A DNA stretch of 33,635 nt, from the NCBI GenBank assembly GCA_026002305.1, contig BOBI01000003.1:1-33635 (forward strand). Reading direction: 5' to 3'. The notes under the pieces are model-generated. The model saw only the letters and a list, made by a program, of their open reading frames with translations. It was not told where the DNA came from and made no database searches. This document shows positions 1 to 8,064 of the stretch, in pieces. The DNA comes from Spirochaetia bacterium (GTDB taxonomy: Bacteria > Spirochaetota > Spirochaetia > Treponematales > Breznakiellaceae). Numbering within the stretch: position 1 is the first letter of the stretch; the number at the start of each line of letters is the position of its first letter. Made by a program: the position numbers and the translations under genes.

Positions 1-65
1 ACTGTGTATTTCCCGTCTAGTGATCCGGTGATCAGGGTTAGCCGCCCCAGTTCTTCTTTGCTCAT
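1..65 (-). CDS. Transposase N-terminus (ISNCY/IS1202-like), runs off window
   Basis: Twenty-one N-terminal residues are visible, beginning MSKEELGRLTLITGSLDGKY, before the window ends. This opening resembles helix-turn-helix N-termini of ISNCY/IS1202-type transposases, which bind the element ends. The ATG at 65-63 has a strong ribosome binding site (AGGAGGG, complement of 77-83). The upstream bases to about 151 look like an IS terminus, and the neighbouring res frame is broken there, so this is the 5' end of the inserted element's own gene. The family call rests on few residues and is recalled rather than searched. Confidence 0.55.
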   Translation of the reverse strand, partial: MSKEELGRLTLITGSLDGKYT

Positions 66-151
66 AGTGTATTTCACCCTCCTAAGCTACCACGGGGGGT
101 GACATTTTCCCTCGTGGTTCTTAGGGGGGACATTATCACTTGTGATTCACA
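1..151 (-). mobile_element. End of an insertion sequence interrupting res
   Basis: Base 151 is the likely outer terminus. The res frame keeps family-like residues up to codon 299 and then reads nonsense from codon 300 (TGT, bases 151-149). The terminus carries the palindrome tgtgattcaca (141-151). Inside it, the minus strand has two related C-rich blocks, ATGTCCCCCC and ATGTCACCCCCC, as multi-repeat IS ends have. A transposase start with a strong ribosome binding site lies 86 bases inside. The rest of the element, the other end and the target duplication are left of the window. Confidence 0.7.
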
Positions 152-1048
152 CTTGATTTCAAAACCCTTAACCTCAATCTTCTTGACAAGCTTCTTTTGA
201 AAAGCGTCTAACGCATCAAGCACATAGACAAGGTTGTGCGCGCTCTTGTGTGTTGCCGAGTAATTCAATGAAAACAACGGATTAAAGTTGTTTTTTAGCG
301 CGTTTTGCGTTGCTAAACCGCCCATCTTCTGAGGTTCATCAAGAATGATGATTGGACGGTTTGCCTTGATAACATCAATCGGCCTGCGGGAGCCAAACTC
401 ATCGCGTTTTGAGTATATGATACGGCTTTCCTTGCTCCTGCCGTCCTCTTTTAGCGAAGTGGCAAAGGCTTGAATGTTGATAATCATCACGTTTATACCG
501 CTGCTTTGCGAAAACTCGTCAAGCTGATGGAGGTTTCCGGAATTGTAAACAAAGAATCGCGCCTTGCTGCCGTACAAATCCATAAAATGCTCCTGCGTGA
601 TTTCAAAGGATTTCTTCACCCCCTCACGAATGGCGATACTTGGCGCCACGACAATGTATTTACTCCAACCATACCGCTTATGCAGCTCAAACATCGTCTT
701 GATATAGACGTAGGTTTTACCGGTACCTGTTTCCATCTCAACATCGAGGCTGACCGCACCGAGTTCCTTGACAAGCGCCGGGGAGAGCTTGATATTGCTC
801 TCCGCCTGGATTTCGCGGACGTTCTTCAATAGCCCGGCATCGTCAATTTCTATCGCTGCATTGTGGTAGCCGGTCTCATCATCTGCATCAAACATCGTCT
901 TTTCATCGGCTTCTACAAATCCACTATCACGCCGGTAACTAATGCGGTCTTGCTTATATTGACCATTAAACACGCGGACTATGTTTTCCGTTGCCTCTGT
1001 TTGAAACGGTTGTATCTTAAAATTAAACTTCATCGCCCTGATCCCCAT
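74..1048 (-). pseudogene. res: Type III restriction enzyme Res subunit, truncated by IS
   Basis: This is the N-terminal third of a type III restriction endonuclease Res subunit, the ATP-dependent helicase/translocase that cuts DNA with Mod. Motifs seen: QTEAT near residue 16, Walker A METGTGKT at 105-112, and DEAD-type box DEPQ at 237-240. Family members have roughly 900-1000 residues, with a second RecA lobe and a PD-(D/E)XK nuclease domain; both are missing. Residues 300-324 are IS-derived, and the stop lies just upstream of the transposase start. The ATG at 1048 is preceded by GAGGA at 5-base spacing; a second ATG (codon 6) is possible. It overlaps the DUF1016 gene by 26 bases. The product should be inactive for cleavage. 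Confidence 0.85.
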
Positions 1049-2165
1049 GAGTTTCCTCGAATTCCTCTACCCATTCGGCCAGTTTGCGCTGTAACAGCGC
1101 CTTATCGGGTAAATACAGACTGTAGGCAGATGCGTAGATATTGGCATCTTTTGGAAGTGTCAATTCGACAATACTGTCATTTTGCTTCTTGCAAAGCAGT
1201 ATGCCGACTGTGGGTTTTTCAAAGTCCTGCTTAATGTGGCGGTCAAAATAATTGACATACATCTGCATTTGTCCCAAATCTTGATGTTTTAATTCATCAG
1301 TTTTCAGGTCAATAATGACGTAACATTGGAGTAAACGATTATAAAATACCAAGTCAACGAAAAAGTGTTGTTCATCAAAGGTAAATCTCTTTTGCCGCGC
1401 CTCAAATAGAAAACCCTTACCAAGTTCAAGCAGAAATTTTTGCATATTATCTATCAGAGCCTGTTCCAGTTCGCTCTCGCTGTATTTACTTCTTTCTTCC
1501 AAACCGAGAAATTCCAAAACAAGCGGATTTTTGAGAATATCCTGCGGTTTTTCGACTGTTTGCCCTTCATTTGAAAGACGCATGACTCCTTCTTTGTCGC
1601 GCGATAGTGCTAACCGTTCATAAAGACTGCTCCCGACTTGTCTGGACAACTGCTTGACTGACCACTGTTCTTTTGCGGCTTCGATTTCGTAGAATCGGCG
1701 TTCCTGTTCGTTTTCGATACGCATCAAAATTTGATAGTGTGACCAACCAAGTTTGAATGGGTTCAATCCGGCAGATAACGTCTGCCGAATTGGGACTAAA
1801 GTACTGCGTTCAGATTCGGCAGACAATATCTGCCGAATTGGGGCTAAGGCGCTGCTTTCAGATTCAGCAGATGCCATCTGCTGAATTGACGGTGCGTATA
1901 TTTGATAAAATTTTCTAAAATTTTTCAAATTCGTTTCCGAAAATCCCTTGCCAAACTTGTCGCCGAGATACGCCGATAATTCTGTCAAAAGTTTTTTACC
2001 GTACTTGGCGCGGCTTTCACCGCCTTGTTCTTCTTCTTTTATCATGCGCCCGATTTCAAAGTACGTCACACACATCGTCAAATCTGCGGTGCGCCCGACA
2101 TATTTTCGCGCCTGTTCAATAAGCCGCGCTATGCTGTCAAAAAACTCAAGCCCTTTCTTTTTCAT
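1023..2165 (-). CDS. DUF1016 (YhcG-like) PD-(D/E)XK nuclease family protein
   Basis: A 380-residue protein with the two-part DUF1016 layout. The N-terminal helical DUF1016_N region covers about residues 5-100 (GRMIKEEEQGG, GKGFSETNLKNFRKFYQ). The C-terminal nuclease-like region covers about 205-360 (FLGLEERSKYSESELE, FFVDLVFYNRLL, YVIIDLKT). The D in FFVDLVFY and the D-x-K of IDLKT are the expected metal-site residues. Such proteins often accompany restriction systems; their biochemical role is poorly known. The start overlaps the mod stop (TAATG), implying coupled translation. A 16-residue tandem repeat (about 110-140) sits between the two halves, where the nucleotide sequence forms three hairpins. 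Confidence 0.9.
   Translation of the reverse strand: MKKKGLEFFDSIARLIEQARKYVGRTADLTMCVTYFEIGRMIKEEEQGGESRAKYGKKLLTELSAYLGDKFGKGFSETNLKNFRKFYQIYAPSIQQMASAESESSALAPIRQILSAESERSTLVPIRQTLSAGLNPFKLGWSHYQILMRIENEQERRFYEIEAAKEQWSVKQLSRQVGSSLYERLALSRDKEGVMRLSNEGQTVEKPQDILKNPLVLEFLGLEERSKYSESELEQALIDNMQKFLLELGKGFLFEARQKRFTFDEQHFFVDLVFYNRLLQCYVIIDLKTDELKHQDLGQMQMYVNYFDRHIKQDFEKPTVGILLCKKQNDSIVELTLPKDANIYASAYSLYLPDKALLQRKLAEWVEEFEETHGDQGDEV
1769..1886. repeat. Three tandem 48-bp palindromic units inside the DUF1016 gene
   Basis: Three hairpins are spaced exactly 48 bases apart centre to centre (about 1778, 1826, 1874). Stems: cggcaga/tctgccg at 1769-1775 and 1781-1787; attcggcaga/tctgccgaat at 1814-1823 and 1829-1838; attcagcagat/atctgctgaat at 1862-1872 and 1876-1886. 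The third unit replaces a G-C pair with A-T on both arms, so pairing is preserved. The period is a multiple of three and encodes repeats of the type SAESExSxLxPIRQxL. The array keeps the frame open. Confidence 0.85.
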
Positions 2166-4042
2166 TACAGCACCTTCCTGATAGTCGTTGGGCTGTAGGT
2201 CTTGAAAATCTGCTCAAAGTTTACGAGGATGCTATCGGAGGCAAAACTACTATCGCGGAACACGGCGTAATATGGTTTGCCCTGCGCTATCGTCGTTACC
2301 GTCTTGTCGTCCACGCTCTCGAAACAAGCGATAAGGTAGCAACCATTTACATAGTACACCTGCTTGCCATCCAGATGCTTGACTTCGATGTTGCTTGACA
2401 AGGGTATGCCAAGGTCGAGCATGACCTGAAACAGCAAATCCTCTGCGGTGCGGTCGCTCTTGATGTTGTCCACAAACCCATCAAAATCAAGCCCTGCCTT
2501 CGTGTATTCCTGCGGCGTGTAGTATACGTCTTTCATATTGCTGCTGTCGAGTTTAAGCACGCGAAAACCGATGTCGCCTTTGCCGATTTTCGCACCGGCA
2601 CGGCGGATGCGCTCTTTACCGATTTCGCAGATTGTAGGATACTCCTTGTTGTCGGTTGTTTCAGGTAACTGTACCATTATGAATTTACGCTTCCCTCCGT
2701 CTTCTGCGTTGAGTTGCATCACTGCGTGGGCGGTGGTGGCAGATCCAGAGAAAAAGTCGAGGAATGTATCATTGGAATTAGCCATCCTTTCACATAAGTA
2801 ACGAATGAGTTCAACCGGTTTGGCATAACTGAATATTGAACCCAAGCCCATATTCTCAAGTAGTTTCGCCGCCTGTGTACTGGAATACTCGTCGATTATC
2901 CCCATTGGACATTGTGTTCTGGTGATAATGTTGCCCTCATTATCGCAATTTAGATACTGCTTACTGTAAACTATCCATATTCCGTTATTATCCTTTTTCA
3001 TCTCAATAAATCCATTTTCCAATCCCCATTCAAATTTAGGTTTTGACCAACGCCAACAAGCCTTGCGCCCATTATTGTTGTCTGCTGGCATAACGGTAGT
3101 TCCATCTGGTGTAGTTATCGGATAATCTAATGATTTGGAATATTGTATAGTTCCCATCCCCATTTTTTGGAGATAATACTTTCCGCGTGCTGAAACATAT
3201 GCATCTGAGGATTTGTAGCGTTCCTCGTTTCCTACTGGAAGTCCTTTAATATCGACGTTTTCTATATTCTTTGAGAAACAAAGTATATGTTCATGTTTAA
3301 TCCTGAACAATTTACTGTCCGAACTACCCCCTCCCTCTTTATTTGCCCACACTAAGTCAGCAACAAAATTTGTCCCACCAAATATCTCGTTACACATTTT
3401 CCTTAAATTATAAACTTCATTATCATCAATGCTGATAAAAATCACCCCGTCATCTTTCAGCAAATCCCTTGCCAATCGCAATCGTGGGTATATCATATTC
3501 AGCCAGTCGGTGTGGAACCGCCCGTTGCTATCTAGGTTGCGTACCATGCGGTTGCCGTCTTCATCGTATTGCCCATCGCGGCTCAAAAACTCACCCGAGT
3601 CCTCGGCAAAGTCATCATCGTAGATGAAGTCGTTGCCGGTGTTATACGGCGGGTCGATATATATCATCTTTATGCGGTTCAGGTAGGTTTCCTGTAGCAG
3701 TTTTAGTACGTCAAGGTTGTCGCCCTCAATGTAGAGGTTTTCGGTCGTATCAAAGTTCACACTTTCTTTGCGGCATGGGCGCAGGGTTGCGGCAATCGGC
3801 GCGTTTGCGAGCAGGACGGACTTCTTCTTGTCCGGCCAGGTAAACTGGTAGCGCTCCTCTTTGCCTTCGACGACATGGGTGTTTATCTCTTGCCTCAGCA
3901 CATCGGCATCAATGGCGCGAATCACCGCGCCGTTTGCGTCTACGGTTTCCGTGACGGCATTGGGGAATAGCTTGCTAAGGGCGGCGAAATTGCGCTCGGT
4001 GCGGTCGGAGGTGCGGAGTTTTAGGTTATCGGGTTTAGTCAT
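2165..4042 (-). CDS. mod: Type III modification methyltransferase Mod
   Basis: A beta-class DNA N6-adenine methyltransferase of about 625 residues, the usual Mod length. It transfers a methyl group from S-adenosylmethionine to adenine in an asymmetric site and gives a type III complex its specificity. Catalytic motif IV DPPY is at residues 130-133 (IDPPYNTGNDF) and the SAM-binding motif I FLDFFSGSATTAHA is at about 427-440. That order is typical of the beta class. The 230-420 interval between motifs is the likely target-recognition region. I prefer the ATG at 4042 (AGGAG at complement 4053-4057); an in-frame ATG at 4072 would add ten residues. The gene is intact although its partner Res is broken, so it may act as an orphan methyltransferase. 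Confidence 0.93.
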   Translation of the reverse strand: MTKPDNLKLRTSDRTERNFAALSKLFPNAVTETVDANGAVIRAIDADVLRQEINTHVVEGKEERYQFTWPDKKKSVLLANAPIAATLRPCRKESVNFDTTENLYIEGDNLDVLKLLQETYLNRIKMIYIDPPYNTGNDFIYDDDFAEDSGEFLSRDGQYDEDGNRMVRNLDSNGRFHTDWLNMIYPRLRLARDLLKDDGVIFISIDDNEVYNLRKMCNEIFGGTNFVADLVWANKEGGGSSDSKLFRIKHEHILCFSKNIENVDIKGLPVGNEERYKSSDAYVSARGKYYLQKMGMGTIQYSKSLDYPITTPDGTTVMPADNNNGRKACWRWSKPKFEWGLENGFIEMKKDNNGIWIVYSKQYLNCDNEGNIITRTQCPMGIIDEYSSTQAAKLLENMGLGSIFSYAKPVELIRYLCERMANSNDTFLDFFSGSATTAHAVMQLNAEDGGKRKFIMVQLPETTDNKEYPTICEIGKERIRRAGAKIGKGDIGFRVLKLDSSNMKDVYYTPQEYTKAGLDFDGFVDNIKSDRTAEDLLFQVMLDLGIPLSSNIEVKHLDGKQVYYVNGCYLIACFESVDDKTVTTIAQGKPYYAVFRDSSFASDSILVNFEQIFKTYSPTTIRKVL

Positions 4043-4077
4043 TTTTAATGGTCTCCTGTAATATTTATCCATTTACA

Positions 4078-5910
4078 TTAGTTTTTATCTTCCTTTTTCT
4101 CATCACCATTGTTGCAAAATATTGTATCTATCAATCCAAACAAAGGATTAAATGAATCAAACTTATTAGCCTCTATCACAATAGATTTTTTCCAAAAATC
4201 ATCCTTGTTTTTGATTTTGGGGATTTCTAGTCCCTCAATTATTTTTTCTTTTGCTACAGTTTGTGTGCTATAAGCAGATTGTATATCTTCATCCCGTAGT
4301 AAGAGTTCTGCTTCCAATTTTTTGACAGCTTGATCCTTGTTAGCTATACTTTTTCTAAAATCCGGGACTGGCAACATAAGAGCATAAATATCTTCATCTT
4401 TTCTTTTTTTATACATTCCAGTTTTTTCATCAGTTGACATTATTTCCCAGCTAATGGCTAACTCTTTATCATCTTTCAAATTTGTGTAGCACAAATAGGC
4501 ATCATCAAAATCAAAAAGCCCAATTATCTTTATACCTTTTAACTCACTGAGCAATCCGCTCAAAAACCCTTGTAGTTTATTACAACTACCTTTGCTTATG
4601 ATTTGGAAAACAGCATTCTGTTCAAAAACTGTTTCAATAGAGCTTTCTTCAAAATCAATATTTTTGCATTTTAGATAAGCCACTTTATATATATTTGTAT
4701 ATTTATCTTCGACAAACAATATAGGCTTAGTGCTTGCCGATATGGCTAAATTCTCTGCATTTTGTTTTTCAAGCTCAGCTATACGCTCTTTTTGCTTGCC
4801 TATTTTATCATAAAATTCTTTGTTTGCTATTCTAAGCTCTGCATATTCTTCTTTCTTTACTTGAAATATCTTAGGGCTTTCACTGGCATTGCTTTTAAAT
4901 ATTTCATAGAATTTTGCAACTTCTGGTGCAAGTGAAATTGTTGCCGGTGAATGAGTGGCCATTATCACCTGAATATCTTTTTTAATAAAGAACTCATCTA
5001 AAACAATGTAAAACATCTCGACAAGCGATGGATTAAGTGGTGCATCAAACTCGTCGAGTAAAATTACTTTTACAGAATGATTCTCGCTCAGAGTTGCAAA
5101 AGTCAATGATAAAATTGCTTTTTCTCCATCAGATAAATCTATCAAATTTCTAACAGAATTTGTACTGATTTCGCCAGTATCTTTTAGCTCATATAATTTA
5201 GGTGGCTCATCAAGATTTGGAGTTTGTATTATATACTTTTCTTTAAATCGGTAGCTAAAGTTAAGTCTTTTAAATAGACTATTTAATTTAGTCCAAGGTG
5301 CATTTTGTGTCCATTTATTCTGGTTAAAAAGAATATTGTTTCTTCCACATTTTGCTGCCTCGTCTTGTTCTTCTGCAGCGTATTGGTAAAAAATATCACC
5401 TACATTACTAGTGAATATGTCGTCTTTAATAAACACAAAATCATTTGGTAATGCATCACGAAAACTATTTAAATCAGTAAATTTTAATTTTGGTGTCACT
5501 GCTGATGATAAAACAGTAAACAACTTATTAAAACTTCCCCAATATTGCAAACCTTTAAGTTGCTTATAACTTCTTTGGCGACTATAATCAATATAGTTAT
5601 TCCAATTCTGATATATTTGTTGAAGTTCTTGGTCTTTTTCAGTAGCAGTTCCTGATTTGAATGCAGGGATGTTAATATTATCACGAAATGACCTGTATAC
5701 AATATTATCCTCGGTTATTATGATTCCATTGGACTTTAATTCAGTGTCAATTGTAATATTAGCAGTTTTTTTATTAATTAAGCTCAAAAGTTGTGTTTTT
5801 CCTGAACCGTTAGCACCTGAGATAATAATTAAATCACCTTCAAGTTCTTGCTCAAAGTTTTTTTTGAATAATCGATATTCTTGATTTAGTTTGATACTTA
5901 GCGTTTTCAT
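4078..5910 (-). CDS. OLD-like AAA ATPase with C-terminal TOPRIM-like region
   Basis: A 610-residue ABC-type ATPase. Walker A GANGSGKT is at residues 32-39, the signature-like LSDGEKAILSL is near mid-protein, Walker B is VILLDEFDAPLNP, and the H-loop is ATHSPATISLAP. A charged, probably coiled-coil stretch follows (KIGKQKERIAELEKQ). The C-terminal part has PILFVEDKY and GLFDFDDAY, which fit the acidic positions of a TOPRIM nuclease as in OLD proteins. That part is the less certain. The start at 5910 is chosen because it has a G-rich ribosome binding site and forms an ATGA overlap with the DUF4391 remnant; an upstream in-frame start at 5964 would lie inside that remnant. Probable role is DNA or phage sensing and cleavage in the type III cassette. 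Confidence 0.8.
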   Translation of the reverse strand: MKTLSIKLNQEYRLFKKNFEQELEGDLIIISGANGSGKTQLLSLINKKTANITIDTELKSNGIIITEDNIVYRSFRDNINIPAFKSGTATEKDQELQQIYQNWNNYIDYSRQRSYKQLKGLQYWGSFNKLFTVLSSAVTPKLKFTDLNSFRDALPNDFVFIKDDIFTSNVGDIFYQYAAEEQDEAAKCGRNNILFNQNKWTQNAPWTKLNSLFKRLNFSYRFKEKYIIQTPNLDEPPKLYELKDTGEISTNSVRNLIDLSDGEKAILSLTFATLSENHSVKVILLDEFDAPLNPSLVEMFYIVLDEFFIKKDIQVIMATHSPATISLAPEVAKFYEIFKSNASESPKIFQVKKEEYAELRIANKEFYDKIGKQKERIAELEKQNAENLAISASTKPILFVEDKYTNIYKVAYLKCKNIDFEESSIETVFEQNAVFQIISKGSCNKLQGFLSGLLSELKGIKIIGLFDFDDAYLCYTNLKDDKELAISWEIMSTDEKTGMYKKRKDEDIYALMLPVPDFRKSIANKDQAVKKLEAELLLRDEDIQSAYSTQTVAKEKIIEGLEIPKIKNKDDFWKKSIVIEANKFDSFNPLFGLIDTIFCNNGDEKKEDKN

Positions 5911-6080
5911 AACTTTCCCCCCATCCTCTCTTTCATTCTCTTCACTTCCTTCGCCAATTCCCACTTGCGGCGTGGTTGTTTTTCTATCCGAGCTTGCTTT
6001 TCAAGCTGCTCTATGCGCCTGTTCAATTTAGCGCGTTCTTCATCAGCGGCGATCTGTTCATCAAGCGTGTTGCTCTGAAC
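5907..6080 (-). pseudogene. DUF4391 C-terminal remnant (57 codons)
   Basis: Reading the minus strand one base out of frame from the helicase gives 57 codons, including LDEQIAADEERAKLNRR and EKQARIEKQPRRKWELAKEV, and ends in TGA overlapping the next gene's ATG. This charged helical tail matches what I know of DUF4391 proteins, which are encoded between a helicase and Mod in related type III-like cassettes. The globular N-terminal part of the protein, about 150 residues or more, is absent. No start codon or ribosome binding site remains, so it can be translated only through a frameshift from the helicase. Confidence 0.7.
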
Positions 6081-7975
6081 TTTGGAATGGTCGTTCTGCC
6101 GTCTATGGAGCCTGTTACCATTGCGGTATCAAGGGTAAAGTTATTTTTTACAAATACGCTTACCATATCGTAAAGGTATTCTGTCGTATCGGAGAACGCA
6201 GAGAATATAAGGATTTTCTTATTTGCGCCATTAATCGGATGTTCTATTTTGCCAGCAATCAGACCGAGGAGCGTTTGCAACTTTGTATCATGTTCCGGTG
6301 TAATGTTAATACTAGCGTCAATGTATTTTACCACCGCGCTTGGTAACAAAAAATCAGTCGGTATATACATGGCTAGATTTAGATTCATCAGCTCCGTAAA
6401 AATCTGGTTATAAGTTATTGCGCTGTTTAAGTCTGTTAGGTCAGGACGCAGGGTGATTGGCTTTAATCTGTCCGGGAACCTGCCTATTTCATCCATGTTG
6501 TAATACTTCTCGATATGTTTGCGGGAGCGGGCTATCGTCACGCTGTCAAGCATCTCAAAAAAGTCAAAATCGAGTGCTTTGAGCATGGCTGTGGTGGTAC
6601 GATTTTCCGGCTCCTGTTTACTCCATTGGTTAAACACCCTTTGTGCATTGCGGAATATATCATCGATTGGTTTTTCCGTATTGAGCTTTTCATTGATGAG
6701 CGCACTCTTGCCTTCATAGGCGAGCGCAAGTTGATTTCTCAAATCATTGAATCGATTATTGACAGGTGTTGCCGATAACATGAGCACTTTCGTTTTCACG
6801 CCCTCACGGATAACTTTTTTCAGAAGAACGTTATAGCGGTTGTCGCGTTCATTTTCTCCATACACTTCACCGCCGTTGCGGAAGTTGTGTGATTCATCAA
6901 TAACAATGAGGTCATAGTTTTCCCATCGAATCTTTTCAAGGTCGATACTGCCGGACATTCCGTGTTCTCTCGAAAGATCTGTGTGAAACAAAACATCGTA
7001 ACGTAGACGGTCTGCGGCAACAGGGTTATTCTTGTAATTCTCACGGAAAGTACGCCAGTTGTCACTCAATTTCTTCGGGCAAAGCACCAATACACTGCGG
7101 TTACGGTTCTCGTAATACTTGATGACTGCAAGTGCTGTGAAAGTCTTACCAAGCCCTACACTATCGGCGAGAATACAGCCGTTATACTGTTCCAACTTAT
7201 TGATGATAGCGAGAGCCGCATCACGTTGAAACGCATAGAGCATATTCCAAATCTTGCTCTGCTTGAAACCTGTCGCTTCATTCGGTAGAACGTCCTCCGA
7301 TATATCCTCCAAGAACTCGTTAAAGATATTATAAAGTGTGAAAAAATAGAGAAAATCAGCGGGATTTTCATTGTAGGCTGCGGTAATGTTGTCGATAACT
7401 TGTTCGGTCACGTCCTGCAACTTGCTTCTGTCGCACCAAACCGAATCAAACAATCGAACAAACTCCCCACTCGATGGCGTCTCAAATCGCGTCATCATAT
7501 TATAGCTGTTGTTACCGCGCTCACAGCCGATGTCAACCGTCGTAAATCCGTTTAATGGCATATAAGTCATTTCATTCTTTGCAGTAATGACATTTAAAAA
7601 CCCACCCATATTCTCACTAGTGGTATTAGACATGAACTTGACTTTTTTGCCTATCCATTCTGCACACTCGCGAGCTATCGCTTTTTGCGAAAGCTCATTG
7701 CGGAGCTTGACTTCAAACTCCGTTCCATAGAGGCTGCGCTCACGATGGAGGCGCGGAATATAAAACTCGCGCCTCTCTTTGGCGGCTTTCTCCGTGACAA
7801 AGGCAGGGGACGTAAAGATAAATCGTAATTCATCTATACCGTCAAGCTGTTTTTTCAACACTTGATAGGCATATATAGAGAAACAGGCAGCGGCTATTCG
7901 AAGTTTGCTGCCTTTTTCAATTGTCATCATCAAATCATCTTTGACGGTCTTATTGATATTGTCGAATATCTCCAT
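6023..7975 (-). pseudogene. SNF2/DEAD-type helicase of type III-like cassette, C-terminally deleted
   Basis: The N-terminal region (1 to about 200) resembles the PLD-like domain found on these helicases; no clear HKD motif is visible. The first RecA lobe is complete: Walker A DSVGLGKT at 271-278, DESH box at 360-363, SAT at 401-403. The frame stays family-like through VTGSIDGRTTIPKF (about residue 633), the beginning of the second RecA lobe. It then shifts into 17 unrelated codons and stops at 6023. Intact relatives run to about 1000 residues. The lost part holds helicase motifs V-VI, so strand translocation should be abolished. The ATG at 7975 lies 8 bases after a 26-codon ORF with an AGGGA ribosome binding site. 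Confidence 0.85.
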
Positions 7976-7983
7976 ACCGTTCC

Positions 7984-8064
7984 CTACCCCACCACATTCC
8001 GTAAATAGTCGCTGGCGTTTTCTTTAGAGATGAATGAGAATGTATTAGTATCGAGTACTATCAT
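7984..8064 (-). CDS. 26-residue ORF coupled to the AAA ATPase gene
   Basis: An ORF starting MIVLDTNTFSFISKENAS and ending in NVVG. Its ATG overlaps the TGA of the upstream AAA ATPase gene (ATGA), so it would be translated by coupling. The first seven residues look like the opening strand of a PIN-domain RNase, where the Asp is the first metal ligand, but nothing else of a PIN domain is present. It may be a remnant of a toxin gene or a real micro-protein. Function unknown. Confidence 0.4.
   Translation of the reverse strand: MIVLDTNTFSFISKENASDYLRNVVG

Noticed and set aside
470..832. Plus-strand open frame of 120 codons opposite res
   Set aside because: It lies wholly antisense to the type III Res coding sequence with clear helicase motifs and has no family-like content of its own.
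1769..1886. Possible CRISPR-like array because of regularly spaced palindromes
   Set aside because: The intervals are themselves repeated rather than unique, there are only three units, and the array lies in frame within a coding gene with no cas genes nearby.
5910..5964. N-terminal extension of the OLD-like ATPase from the start at 5964
   Set aside because: Those 18 codons are the DUF4391 tail read in another frame; the ATG at 5910 has the ribosome binding site and the ATGA overlap.
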